Source of the DNA: Rhizobium laguerreae
GTDB taxonomy: Bacteria > Pseudomonadota > Alphaproteobacteria > Rhizobiales > Rhizobiaceae
Direction of reading: 5' to 3'
DNA: 64,000 nt
NCBI RefSeq assembly: GCF_002008165.1
Contig: NZ_MRDM01000008.1
Location: 1 to 64,000 of the forward strand
Part shown: positions 15,464-23,331 of the stretch, piece by piece
Numbering within the stretch: position 1 is the stretch's first letter
How the letters are laid out: every line of letters starts with the position of its first letter
Program-made: the position numbers and the translations under genes
The notes under the pieces: generated by a model
Told to the model about the DNA's origin: nothing
The model's input: only the letters and a program-made list of their open reading frames with translations
Database searches by the model: none

Positions 15464-16051
15464 CTATCTATCAAAGAGCTTCTCCACTCTGGCATCGGTA
15501 GCACGCGACTCTATGAATCTATTGCATTCGCCGATTACTTCATCAAAATTCTCGTAATCTACATAGACAATTTCCGCCCCAAAATGTCTCGCAGCTTTGG
15601 CAGTTCCGTCATTGATATAGCTTGGTTTCCCCTCAAACTCTTTTGCTATGAGAACCAACATTTTTTCACATGTACTTTTCGTAGTCGCCCAGTCACCCAA
15701 TTCGCAAAATGCGCCTGGTCCGAATGGAAACATTATCACTGTATCGATATTGTCAATGATGTAATGCCTCTCAAAAAAAGCAGCGTTCGACTTGTTTCCG
15801 TAGTGCTTCTGCCCAATTTTTTGTAGTTCTACATCCTCGCCCATATAAATATTATGGCCAGAATCATTATAATATTGATAAACATCAAACCGTATTAATT
15901 TTCCCTTGTCTAGTGAGTTTACTTCTTCAGTTCTTGGTTTGGTGACATCGATATATGGACCAGCAATAAATATCTCGTAGCGCTCTGCTGCGCGGCGGAT
16001 TTCGTCCTGTCTTGCGACTAGGTCCAATTTTTTTATCCGATGATGTTCCAT
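15464..16051 (-). CDS. retron effector, nucleoside deoxyribosyltransferase-like (N-glycosidase) protein
   Basis: A 195-residue protein of the nucleoside 2-deoxyribosyltransferase-like fold. It has an early strand with the family pattern (YEIFIAGPYID, residues 25-35), a central IDTVIMFPFGPGAFCELGDWA segment whose Glu in CELG matches the catalytic glutamate of such enzymes, and a final beta-alpha unit (GAEIVYVDYENFDEV). In type II retrons of the Ec86/Eco1 kind this domain is the toxic effector. It is held in check by the reverse transcriptase and msDNA and released on phage attack; NAD+ hydrolysis has been reported for Eco1. It is the first gene of the operon, before the winged-helix gene, RNA and reverse transcriptase. 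Confidence 0.88.
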   Translation of the reverse strand: MEHHRIKKLDLVARQDEIRRAAERYEIFIAGPYIDVTKPRTEEVNSLDKGKLIRFDVYQYYNDSGHNIYMGEDVELQKIGQKHYGNKSNAAFFERHYIIDNIDTVIMFPFGPGAFCELGDWATTKSTCEKMLVLIAKEFEGKPSYINDGTAKAARHFGAEIVYVDYENFDEVIGECNRFIESRATDARVEKLFDR

Positions 16052-16247
16052 TATCGCCCTAGGTGCAGCTCTTCAAAATCTCAACATCCTATAAGAATCT
16101 ATTCAGATCAACTCTCCGATGTGGATTGTTTTCAAGCTCAGGTTTAGTATTTTCCTTCTGCCCCGGTTGCAGCGCAAACCGGAGGGGTATACTCCATCCG
16201 CCAGAGCGAAGTGACGGTGACGAACCAATAGAAGATACTCAGAAAAC

Positions 16248-16321
16248 TGGCTGGGGCGCCTGGATTCGAACCAGGGATGACGGTACCAAAAACCGTTGCC
16301 TTACCGCTTGGCGACGCCCCA
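16248..16321 (-). tRNA. tRNA-Gln (anticodon TTG), CCA encoded
   Basis: The reverse complement folds fully: acceptor TGGGGCG/CGCCCCA, D stem GCC/GGC, anticodon stem ACGGT/ACCGT with loop TTTTGGT (anticodon TTG, glutamine CAA), T stem CCTGG/CCAGG with loop TTCGAAT. The discriminator is G and CCA is encoded. Its 3' end faces the retron island, a common placement for DNA acquired by integration at a tRNA gene. Confidence 0.97.
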
Positions 16322-16483
16322 CCAGAGCTTGAGCGGAAACCGCCTGCTCAAATCGACGCCTGATTAGCAAAGCTCTTCGCCTGTCACAATGACTAAGTTT
16401 AACCCGGCGCAGATTTATGCGCTGCGCAGTGCCTGATGTCGTGCTAGAAATTGGCGACGTCATCGGCCCGAGATCATTCCTTC

Positions 16484-17401
16484 ATGGACAGTCCCGCATT
16501 CGACCTCGCTTTCGAGCCGGCCTATGGGCGCGCCGTGCCGGTTGCGTCAGGTGTCGAGCGGATCACGGCTGAGAATCCCGGGCCTTTCACCTTTTACGGC
16601 ACCAACAGCTATATCGTCGGCTCTTCCTCGGTGGCGGTCATCGATCCCGGCCCGGAGGACGAGGCGCATTTTCAGGCGCTGATGGCAGCCCTTGGCGGCC
16701 GCGCGGTGACGCATATCGTCGTCAGCCACACGCATCGCGACCACTCGCCGCTTAGCCGGCGGCTGCAGGCGGCAACGGGGGCGGTGACGGTGGGGCAAGG
16801 GCCGCACCGGCCGGCGCGGCCGCTGCGCGAAGGCGAGATCAATCCCTTTTCCGAAAGCTCGGATCTGTCCTTCGTGCCCGACATAACGCTCAGTGACGGC
16901 GAGAGCCTATCGGGCGATGGCTGGGTGCTGAGCGCGGTGCTGACGCCGGGGCATACGGCCAATCATGCCGCCTTCGCGCTTGCGCGGCGCGACATCCTGT
17001 TCTCCGGCGATCATGTCATGGCCTGGTCGACCTCGATCGTGGCACCCCCGGATGGCTCGATGGCGGATTACATGGCCTCGCTCGACAGGCTGATCGAGCG
17101 GGAGGATGGCATGCTGCTGCCCGGCCATGGCGGGCCGGTGACGCAGCCTTCGACTTTCCTCAAGGCGCTGAAGGCGCATCGCCTCAGGCGCGAGCAGGCG
17201 GTGCTGGCGCGCGTCCAGGCCGGCGACGGGCGGATTGCCGAGATGGTGAAGGTGATCTATCGCGATACCGATCCGAAGCTGCATGGGGCGGCCGCGCTTT
17301 CCGTGCTCGCCCATATCGAGGATCTTTTGGAGCGCGGCGAGATTGCGGCGGATGGGCCGCCTTCGCTTGCCGCCAGCTACCGGCCGGCTCAAGGGAGATG
17401 A
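16484..17401 (+). CDS. MBL-fold metallo-hydrolase (LACTB2-like)
   Basis: A 305-residue metallo-beta-lactamase-fold protein. The zinc-binding motif is HTHRDHS (HxHxDH). Further ligands are the histidine in LTPGHTANH, the aspartate in FSGDHVM, and the histidine in LLPGHGGPV. The form resembles the LACTB2-type hydrolases; the substrate is unknown. I prefer the ATG at 16484 (MDSPAFDLAFEP) over a TTG at 16451. It overlaps or abuts the DCC-family gene, followed by a saccharopine-dehydrogenase-like gene, so the three form an operon on the + strand. The operon starts about 160 bases from tRNA-Gln. Confidence 0.88.
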   Translation: MDSPAFDLAFEPAYGRAVPVASGVERITAENPGPFTFYGTNSYIVGSSSVAVIDPGPEDEAHFQALMAALGGRAVTHIVVSHTHRDHSPLSRRLQAATGAVTVGQGPHRPARPLREGEINPFSESSDLSFVPDITLSDGESLSGDGWVLSAVLTPGHTANHAAFALARRDILFSGDHVMAWSTSIVAPPDGSMADYMASLDRLIEREDGMLLPGHGGPVTQPSTFLKALKAHRLRREQAVLARVQAGDGRIAEMVKVIYRDTDPKLHGAAALSVLAHIEDLLERGEIAADGPPSLAASYRPAQGR

Positions 17402-17409
17402 GGGGAGAA

Positions 17410-17865
17410 ATGAGCATGGGGCGCGCCGAATACAGCTATCGCGAAGATCCTGATGTGCCTGATTTTGCCGATGATCGGCCGTTGATCATCTTCGATGGCG
17501 AATGCGTGTTCTGCTCCGGCTGGGTGAAATTCGCGCTGAAACATGACAAGCAGCAGCGATACCGCTTCCTCGCGGCGCAGACGCCGCTCGGCGCCGCACT
17601 CTACCGGCATTACGGGCTGCACGCGCGCGACTACGAGACCAATATCCTGATCGAGAACGGCCGCGCCTTCTTCAAGTCCGACGGCTCGATCCGCATGGTG
17701 GCGGGGCTCGGCTTTCCCTATTCGCTGGTGAAGATCTTCCGGCTGCTGCCGCGGCGGGCGGCCGATGCGCTCTATGAATTCATCGCCCGCAACAGGCTGA
17801 AGATTGCCGGCCGGCAAAGCTGCATGGTGCCGACGCCGGAGCAGCGCAGCCGGTTCATCGCATGA
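17410..17865 (+). CDS. DCC-family (DUF393) thiol-disulfide oxidoreductase-like protein
   Basis: About 150 residues. The motif IIFDGECVFCSGWV contains the DxxC and CxxC elements that name the DCC (DUF393) family, thought to act as thiol-disulfide enzymes. A long amphipathic C-terminal half with RLLPRRAADALYEFIARNR follows. In-frame ATGs occur at 17398, 17410 and 17416. GGGGAG lies eight bases before 17416 and two before 17410, so the true start may be 17416. The gene overlaps the next one by four bases (ATGA). Confidence 0.85.
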   Translation: MSMGRAEYSYREDPDVPDFADDRPLIIFDGECVFCSGWVKFALKHDKQQRYRFLAAQTPLGAALYRHYGLHARDYETNILIENGRAFFKSDGSIRMVAGLGFPYSLVKIFRLLPRRAADALYEFIARNRLKIAGRQSCMVPTPEQRSRFIA

Positions 17866-19583
17866 GCGAGGCGAGATTTTGCCTGCTCATCATCGGCGGC
17901 TACGGCACCTTCGGCGGGCGGCTCGCCCAGCTGCTGGGCGATGAACCCCGGCTCAGGCTGCTGGTTGCGGGGCGCTCGCTTGAAAAGGCCGACGATTTCG
18001 TTGCCGATCTCCGGTCGCCGAAGGATGGCGCCGAGGGCTTGGGAAGCAACAATCTCGGCGCGTTGGTGCAGGCGGTTCGATTCGATCGCGACGGCGATCT
18101 CACCGAACAGCTGACGCGGATGAGGCCCCATCTCGTCATCGATGCCTCGGGGCCGTTCCAGAGCTTCGGCAAGGATGGCTATAAGGTCGCCGAGGCCTGC
18201 ATCGATCTCGGCATCGACTACGCCGATATTGCCGACAGCACCGGTTTCGTCGCCGGCATCGGTGGGCTGGATGCGGCCGCCAAGGCCAAGGGCACCTTCG
18301 CGCTCTCGGGGCTCAGCAGCCTGCCTGCGCTTTCCTTCGCCGCACTCGATGCGATGGCGCCACATTTCTCCCGGATCGAAAGCGTTTCGGCGGGCATTGC
18401 CCCCTCGCCGCATGTAAAGATCGGGCTGAATGTCGTCAGGGCGATCGCGACCTATGCCGGCAAGAAGGTTCCGGTGCTGCGGAATGGGCGGGCGGCCCCC
18501 GGGCGCGGGCTGATCGATGCGATGCGGGTGACGGTGGCGCCGCCGGGGGTTAAGCCGCTGCGCAGCCGGAAATTCCTGCTGGTGGATGCGCCGGATCTCA
18601 AGCTGCTGCCGGCACGCTTTGCCGGCCTGCAATCGACCTTCACCGGGGTCGGCACGGAGCCGCAGCCGCTGCAGCACCTGCTCAGCCTTGCGGCAAGGCT
18701 GGTGCACCTCAGGCTCCTGCCATCGCTGCAGCCATTTGCGCGGCTGCTGCAGCGTGCCAGCCACGCTTTCGCGATCGGCGACCATCGCGGCGGCATGTTC
18801 GTCCGCGTCGGCGGCGTCGATCACGCCGGGAGCAGGCTGACATCCGACTGGCATCTGATTGCCGAAGGTGATGACGGGCCGTTCATTCCCGTGATCGGCG
18901 TGGACGCGCTGGTGCGCCGGCTACTGACGGGCATGCGGCCGGAGAATGGGGCGCGGCCGGCGGCCGGGGAATTGCAGCTTGCGGATTTCGAAGCGGCCTT
19001 CCGGCGGTTTTCAATCACATCCGGCATCCGGATGGAAAACGAGGAGATGCCCCTGCCTCTCTACCAGAGGATCCTCGGCAGCGCCTGGGAGCGGCTGCCG
19101 CCGGCCCTCGCCGCCCTCCATGCCGGCGGCGCGCGCGTCGCCTCCGGCCGGGCGCGGATCGAGCGCGGCGGCGGGCTGCTGGCGAGGATCGTCGCTGGGG
19201 TGATCGGATTTCCGAGAGCCGGCGAGGATGTGCCGGTCACGGTGCGTTTCGTGCCCGATGACGACAGGGAGGTCTGGACACGGGATTTCGGCGGCACGGT
19301 GTTCCGCAGCTGGCAGGTCGAGGGCAAGGGCCGCGACCGGCATCTGCTCGCCGAGGTCTTCGGGCCGTTTCGGGTGCTGATGGCGCTGGTGCCGGATGGG
19401 GAAAAGCTGCGGCTCGTGGTGCGGGGATGGCGGTTCTGCGGCATTCCGCTGCCGATGTTTCTGGCGCCTGGCGGGGATACTTATGAGGAGGAGCGGGATG
19501 GGCGGTTCCACTTTCACGTGGAGATCGGCGGGCGGCTGACGGGGTTGGTGGTGCGGTATACGGGGTGGTTGGTGGTGGAGTGA
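17862..19583 (+). CDS. saccharopine dehydrogenase-like NAD(P)-binding protein with C-terminal DUF4166-type domain
   Basis: A 573-residue protein. The N-terminus (LLIIGGYGTFGGRLAQLLGDEP) is a Rossmann-type nucleotide-binding motif of the saccharopine-dehydrogenase/reductase group, extending to about residue 360. From about residue 395 to the end a second, beta-rich module begins (LYQRILGSAWERLPPALAALH ... ERGGGLLARIVAGVIGFPRAGEDVPVTVRF), fitting DUF4166. The function of the pair is not known; a substrate-level link to the DCC and MBL neighbours is only suggested by the operon (four-base overlap with the upstream gene). Codon use is host-like. A repeat element follows the stop. Confidence 0.85.
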   Translation: MSEARFCLLIIGGYGTFGGRLAQLLGDEPRLRLLVAGRSLEKADDFVADLRSPKDGAEGLGSNNLGALVQAVRFDRDGDLTEQLTRMRPHLVIDASGPFQSFGKDGYKVAEACIDLGIDYADIADSTGFVAGIGGLDAAAKAKGTFALSGLSSLPALSFAALDAMAPHFSRIESVSAGIAPSPHVKIGLNVVRAIATYAGKKVPVLRNGRAAPGRGLIDAMRVTVAPPGVKPLRSRKFLLVDAPDLKLLPARFAGLQSTFTGVGTEPQPLQHLLSLAARLVHLRLLPSLQPFARLLQRASHAFAIGDHRGGMFVRVGGVDHAGSRLTSDWHLIAEGDDGPFIPVIGVDALVRRLLTGMRPENGARPAAGELQLADFEAAFRRFSITSGIRMENEEMPLPLYQRILGSAWERLPPALAALHAGGARVASGRARIERGGGLLARIVAGVIGFPRAGEDVPVTVRFVPDDDREVWTRDFGGTVFRSWQVEGKGRDRHLLAEVFGPFRVLMALVPDGEKLRLVVRGWRFCGIPLPMFLAPGGDTYEEERDGRFHFHVEIGGRLTGLVVRYTGWLVVE

Positions 19584-19609
19584 GGGGCGCGCCTTTGCGC
19601 GAATGGCTG

Positions 19610-19767
19610 CCCCTCACCCTAACCTTGGCGGGGTCGAGCCGCCCTCCGGACCCCCGTAAAAACGGGGAGAGGGAACGTGCCCTGCGAGAAATGGGCTAGG
19701 AACGGAGAGGTTGCGGCAATTTCCCTTCTCCCCTCGGGGAGAAGGTGCCGGCAGGCGGTTGAGGGGG
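19610..19767. repeat. RIME-like palindromic mosaic element
   Basis: A block running from CCCCTCACCCTAACC to GGCGGTTGAGGGG, with hairpins ACCCCCGTAAAAACGGGG-type and TTCTCCCCTCGGGGAGAA. It shares most segments with the elements at 12348-12487, 21191-21260 and 24517-24652. It follows the saccharopine-dehydrogenase-like gene and has no coding content of its own. Confidence 0.8.
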
Positions 19768-20512
19768 CCACACGGCACACCCCTCTCGTAACAACCTGTC
19801 GGCGACGCCCTAAGACGATGCGGTCGAACCCCGCATAGGCGTTGTAAGGAAGACCGGCTTCGGCGGCCCCCTGATCGCAAGCGCTGTTTTCCTCGCACAT
19901 TGACCAAGCGCGTTGGGCCGTTTCGAACACTACCGCTGTGACAGAGATGGCAAGAGTGCGCCATTTCCAGACCTTACCTCGGAAGCTGCGATCGTCCCGT
20001 CTCGGCCCTAACCGGTCGGCCGCGATGAATGCGATGACCGTCTCGATTTTGAGCCAAACGGAAAAAATGCTGTTTTCAGAAGCGTCCTGTGATCCGCCAT
20101 TGTGCCTCCTTGATGATCCCGCGGCCGGCTCGTCGCGATGGGCTTGTCACACATACCGTTCGACAAGCACGTGCAAGGGCTCATCAGGTAATTGGGCCAA
20201 TCCAGCAATGTCATTGCTTCTAACGTAGCGCCCTCGATGGCCAGGCTGCCGGAACGTCGTTTTAGGTAAAGTTTCGATAAAACCCACCGTGGGTAAGCCC
20301 CGCTGCCTTCATGATGGAAAGCACCTTCACAAAGTCCTGCAGGTCGGCCGGCTCTATTCCCTCAAGGTCGTGTCACTCATCAAACTATGTCCATGGTCCG
20401 CGCACCGTCTTGTTACCCGCTCAGATCAAGCTCCTGAAACCAGCGTGTCGATTTCGGCCGATCCTGTTCGATTAAGACGGAGCGCCGTGAGCCAGTCAAA
20501 GGAGAGACAAGT
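19768..20512. other. long intergenic stretch without a clear gene
   Basis: About 740 bases with only short open frames. The single point of note is a minus-strand start with an excellent ribosome site, described separately at 20008-20100. The remainder may hold decayed coding sequence, but no family could be recognised. Confidence 0.4.
20008..20100 (-). CDS. possible 30-residue peptide with strong ribosome site (doubtful)
   Basis: The minus strand has AAGGAGG five bases before an ATG at 20100, opening a 30-codon frame (MADHRTLLKTAFFPFGSKS...). The peptide is basic with one hydrophobic patch and has no recognised family. The quality of the ribosome site is the only real support. It could be a leader peptide or the intact start of a decayed gene. 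Confidence 0.25.
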   Translation of the reverse strand: MADHRTLLKTAFFPFGSKSRRSSHSSRPTG

Positions 20513-20740
20513 ATGGCTGCCACTAAGCATTCCGAACACGTCGAACTACAGTCGCCACACCTCAGTGTCGTGGGCACCTTGCAAGCCGTTTGGATGCTGC
20601 TGAAGCATCAGCGAAGGTACCGCCGAAGCTTGAGCGAGCTGTCGCGGTTTGACTCTCGCCTGCGCCGTAACATCGGCTTGGAGCCCCCAGAGATCTCCGC
20701 TGGAAAGATCGCAGAGCAGCAAGGAGCTCTCGCCGGATAA
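20513..20740 (+). CDS. small DUF1127-like protein
   Basis: A 75-residue protein with AGGAGA about eight bases before the ATG. The C-terminal half (LLKHQRRYRRSLSELSRFDSRLRRNIGLEP) fits the DUF1127 pattern of arginine-rich helix followed by L..LDxRLLRDIGL. Such small basic proteins in rhizobia and relatives have been linked to RNA and phosphate/carbon metabolism, but the role of this copy is not known. The N-terminal 25 residues are unlike the domain. The next gene, a YciI-like protein, starts 83 bases downstream. Confidence 0.75.
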   Translation: MAATKHSEHVELQSPHLSVVGTLQAVWMLLKHQRRYRRSLSELSRFDSRLRRNIGLEPPEISAGKIAEQQGALAG

Positions 20741-20823
20741 GCAGAACTGGCAGCATTTTTTGCTCTTTGTCGAATCGCGGTGTTCAAGTTCGACTAACAT
20801 CGACAGCACCATGGAGGAACCGG

Positions 20824-21171
20824 ATGCGCTACCTTTGTCTCTTCTACATCGATCAAACACTTGCTGATGCCGCCAGCAAGGAGGAATGGGCCGAGATCGA
20901 CCGGGAGTCCTTAGCTTCCAATGAAGAACTCCAACGTTCAGGCCACTATCTCGCCTCCAACGCTCTTGCCGACCCAAAGACCGCAAAGACATTGCGCGTT
21001 CGCGCCGGCAAGGTGAGTTGGACCGACGGGCCCTTCGCAGAGACCAAGGAGCATCTGGGTGGCTTCCTGCTTATCGAAGCGAAGAACCTTGCGGAGGCAA
21101 TGGAGATCGCGGAGCGGGACTCGCTCGCTCGGATGGGAGCGATCGAGGTGCGCGAGACCGCCGGCTTTTAG
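20824..21171 (+). CDS. YciI/DGPF-domain protein
   Basis: A 115-residue protein with the YCII-related (DGPF) domain: MRYLCLFYIDQ at the N-terminus and WTDGPFAETKEHLGGFLLIEA (residues about 61-81), which contains the naming DGPF motif. The fold is a ferredoxin-like alpha/beta barrel half. Family members often sit beside ECF sigma factors, but none is seen here. GGAGG lies seven bases before the ATG at 20824; an earlier in-frame start at 20767 is less likely. A repeat element and tandem array follow. Confidence 0.9.
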   Translation: MRYLCLFYIDQTLADAASKEEWAEIDRESLASNEELQRSGHYLASNALADPKTAKTLRVRAGKVSWTDGPFAETKEHLGGFLLIEAKNLAEAMEIAERDSLARMGAIEVRETAGF

Positions 21172-21190
21172 ATTCGAAGTGCCCGGCTAC

Positions 21191-21260
21191 TTCCCCTCAT
21201 CCGCCCTACGGGCACCTTCTCCCCGAGGGGAGAAGGGTGAATCGAGAGGTTGCGGCCCGC
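21191..21260. repeat. short copy of the RIME-like element
   Basis: Contains CCCCTCATCCGCC, CACCTTCTCCCCGAGGGGAGAAGGGTG and GAGAGGTTGCGG, the same modules as in the elements at 12348, 19610 and 24517. It lies between the YciI-like gene and the tandem array. Confidence 0.75.
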
Positions 21261-21261
21261 A

Positions 21262-21651
21262 GGTTGTCGAGTTTGCCGCACCCGCTCCCGGCCCTTCGCT
21301 TTGGGCTCAGGGCGTTCGCCGCTGCAATCGATTCACTGGATCGATTGCTGGCGCCTTCGGCGGCACCGCGGCTCACCCACTGCAATCGATTCACTGGATC
21401 GATTGCTGGCGCCTTCGGCGGCACCGGTACGGGGGTTGAATCTGCCGCACCCTCTCCCGGCCCTTCGCTTGGGCTCAGGGCGTTCGCAACTGCAATCGAT
21501 TCGCCGGATCGATCGCTGCCGCCTTTGGCGGCACCGGTACGGGGGTTGAGTCCGCCGCACCCTATCCCGGCCCTTCGCTTTGGGCTCAGGGCGTTCGCAA
21601 CTGCAATCGATTCACTGGATCGATTGCTGCCGCCTTTGGCGGCACCGTTGC
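21262..21651. repeat. tandem array of about 110-bp units with internal palindromes
   Basis: The palindromic core GCAATCGAT-7nt-ATCGATTGC recurs at 21324, 21382, 21492 and 21603. It is followed each time by a GC(C/G)GCC-TT(T/C)GG-CGGC hairpin and, in the larger units, preceded by GCACCC-TCCCGGCCCTTCGCTT(T)GGGCTCAGGGCGTTCG. Spacings are 58, 110 and 111 bases, so two full units and a partial one are arranged head to tail, with a short unit first. One copy has a substituted core (TCGCCGGATCGATCGC). The array ends against the stop of the DUF1499 gene. Confidence 0.9.
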
Positions 21652-22563
21652 TCACCCACCCGCAATTCCCAGCAGCTCGGCATCCAGCGCCTTCAGATAA
21701 TCGCCGGCGATTTCGGCGCTGAAGCCGAGGTCGTGTTGGCCGTAGCGGGAGGCGACGCGGATGTCGACGAAGGTGGTTTCGGCCTCTTCGCGGAGCCGGA
21801 TGATGAAATCGAAGCGCAGGCCGAGGATCAGCGTGCGGGTGGTGCCCTGCAGCGTCACCCCGTTGACGCCGCGGATCAGCTTGGCGACGTCGTCGTCATA
21901 GGGACGCGGCGTCGGCACGGGGATGGTATCGGGCGCATCGGCCACCGCATCGTCGCCGGCCTGCGGCGGCTTGACCGGTCTGTCTTCGGGATCGCGGCCC
22001 GGCTCGGTGTCGCCGCTGCTCTCGGTGATGGTCATGCCGCTCATCTTGGCGACCTTGCGCACCGCCTCCAGCACGCGGTCGAGCGCGCCCTCATAGCGCC
22101 GGCCGGTGAGTTCGGGATAGGCGGCGAGCTGCTTTTCGCGATCCTCCGGCGTCACCTGCACCTTGCGCTTCAGCCAGATCTGGTCGAAATACGGATAGGA
22201 AAGCCAGTCGGGCGCGGAGACCGGATCGGTGGAAACGTCGTAGATATCGGGCAGCGTCAGATAGCGCTCGGTGGCATAGGCGCCAAGCGCCAGCGGAAAG
22301 GCGGCATAGATCAGCGCCGCCAGCGCCGCCAATCCGCCCTCAGCCCCAGTCATCCAGAGGCTGCGCAGTCCGATGGCTGCCAGCATGGCGGCCAGCAGTG
22401 CGCAGCCGGCAGCGACAATCAGCAGCAGCACCAGATAGGGTGTGGCGAGGCCGCCGAAGCGATGGGCGATTATCACAGCCAGCGCCAGCACCAGGGAAAA
22501 CGCCCCGATGAGCCGCGAAGAGCGGGCGGCGCTGGAAACGGGGCGGTCATAGCGGATGGCCAT
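21652..22563 (-). CDS. DUF1499-family membrane protein
   Basis: About 303 residues from the ATG at 22563 (MAIRYDRPV); a GTG at 22605 would add 14 residues. Three hydrophobic segments occupy residues about 18-105 (LIGAFSLVLALAVIIAHRF; YLVLLLIVAAGCALLAAMLAAIGL; AALAALIYAAFPLALGAYA). The rest is a soluble DUF1499-type domain, interrupted by an acidic proline-rich insertion near residues 190-225, with the end FDFIIRLREEAETTFVDIRVASRYGQHDLG. The function is unknown; the domain is common in proteobacteria. The stop is adjacent to the tandem array. Confidence 0.87.
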   Translation of the reverse strand: MAIRYDRPVSSAARSSRLIGAFSLVLALAVIIAHRFGGLATPYLVLLLIVAAGCALLAAMLAAIGLRSLWMTGAEGGLAALAALIYAAFPLALGAYATERYLTLPDIYDVSTDPVSAPDWLSYPYFDQIWLKRKVQVTPEDREKQLAAYPELTGRRYEGALDRVLEAVRKVAKMSGMTITESSGDTEPGRDPEDRPVKPPQAGDDAVADAPDTIPVPTPRPYDDDVAKLIRGVNGVTLQGTTRTLILGLRFDFIIRLREEAETTFVDIRVASRYGQHDLGFSAEIAGDYLKALDAELLGIAGG

Positions 22564-22626
22564 CAAACTTACCGGTTGCTCGTCAGCGCCCGCGCGTTCG
22601 ACCACGCAAATCGCCTCAACCCTGTT

Positions 22627-22679
22627 TAGAGCATGATGCCGAAAAGTGTGAAGCGGTTTTCGGACGACATCATGCTCTA
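22627..22679. repeat. intergenic palindrome AGAGCATGATG / CATCATGCTCT
   Basis: A 53-bp palindromic block, TAGAGCATGATG...CATCATGCTCTA, with an inner GCCGAAAA/TTTTCGG-type pairing. I know this as a common dispersed palindrome in Rhizobium and Agrobacterium intergenic regions. It lies upstream of the DUF1499 gene and the 22903 gene, which diverge from here. Confidence 0.85.
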
Positions 22680-22690
22680 TTCTTTGATTT

Positions 22691-22740
22691 AGATCCGGAT
22701 TCAGATTTTAGGCCGGCCCGGCCTAAAATCATCCGGATCT
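22691..22740. repeat. 50-bp inverted repeat, cruciform-capable
   Basis: AGATCCGGAT ... ATCCGGATCT enclose GATTTTAGGCCGG-CCC-GGCCTAAAATC, so nearly the whole block pairs with itself, with only a small asymmetry beside the inner stem. It follows directly after the previous palindrome and lies in the divergent region between two genes. Confidence 0.85.
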
Positions 22741-22902
22741 GGGGCAAGATTCGGCTAAATTGAAACGATTGTCTGAGGCATTGCGTTGGAATCCGCGGCG
22801 AAGGCCATGGCGAAACGGCGGCTTCTTCATAAGCCCTTGCTGATATGTCAAAAAAAGGCCATTCTGCCGCGGTTTCATCTCCAGATATAGAGGAGAGACG
22901 GC

Positions 22903-23295
22903 ATGATTTCACCCGAGATTGCAGCGAGCCCGCAGGCATCTGCGCTTGGCGGGATCGACCACCAGTCCGAGCCGATGCTGCCGATGGAGCTGCTCGAGCT
23001 CGAACTTTCGCTCGAAGGTTATGCCGGCGGCGATCCCGGCTTCTGCGAGGCCGTGCGCCAGGCGGCGGCACGCTCCGGCGGCGAATTGCTGTTCGATTTG
23101 CCGGCCGGTGGCCTCGTTCACGATTGCAGTCGCATCGCCGTGCTGCGCATTCCTGAAGATGGCCAGGAGATGCGCGTCGTGCTGGCGCTGCTCGACGATA
23201 ACGGCACCGAAATCCGCATGCAGGCGCCCAATGAAGAGACCGCGCCGCTGGTGCGTTTCGCCGATGCCTTCATCGAGGTGCTGGAGCGGATCTGA
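22903..23295 (+). CDS. hypothetical acidic protein, 130 residues
   Basis: The ATG has GGAGAG seven bases upstream. The protein is acidic and contains two alpha/beta units: ELLELELSLEGYAGGDPGFCEAVRQAAARSG, then SRIAVLRIPEDGQEMRVVLALLDDNGTEIRM and a final helix FADAFIEVLERI. I do not recognise the family. It is not obviously linked to its convergent ankyrin neighbour (36 bases apart). Two palindromes precede the gene. Confidence 0.75.
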   Translation: MISPEIAASPQASALGGIDHQSEPMLPMELLELELSLEGYAGGDPGFCEAVRQAAARSGGELLFDLPAGGLVHDCSRIAVLRIPEDGQEMRVVLALLDDNGTEIRMQAPNEETAPLVRFADAFIEVLERI

Positions 23296-23331
23296 GGTTC
23301 AGAGCACGGGCGATCACTGAAACCTCAGGCG

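Noticed and set aside
19938..20228. + strand frame of 96 codons in the 19.8-20.5 kb gap
   Set aside because: No ribosome site and no recognised family; Ser/Cys-rich composition typical of a chance frame.
21324..21627. CRISPR array
   Set aside because: The repeated palindromes have unequal spacings (58, 110, 111), the spacers are themselves repeats, and no cas gene is present.
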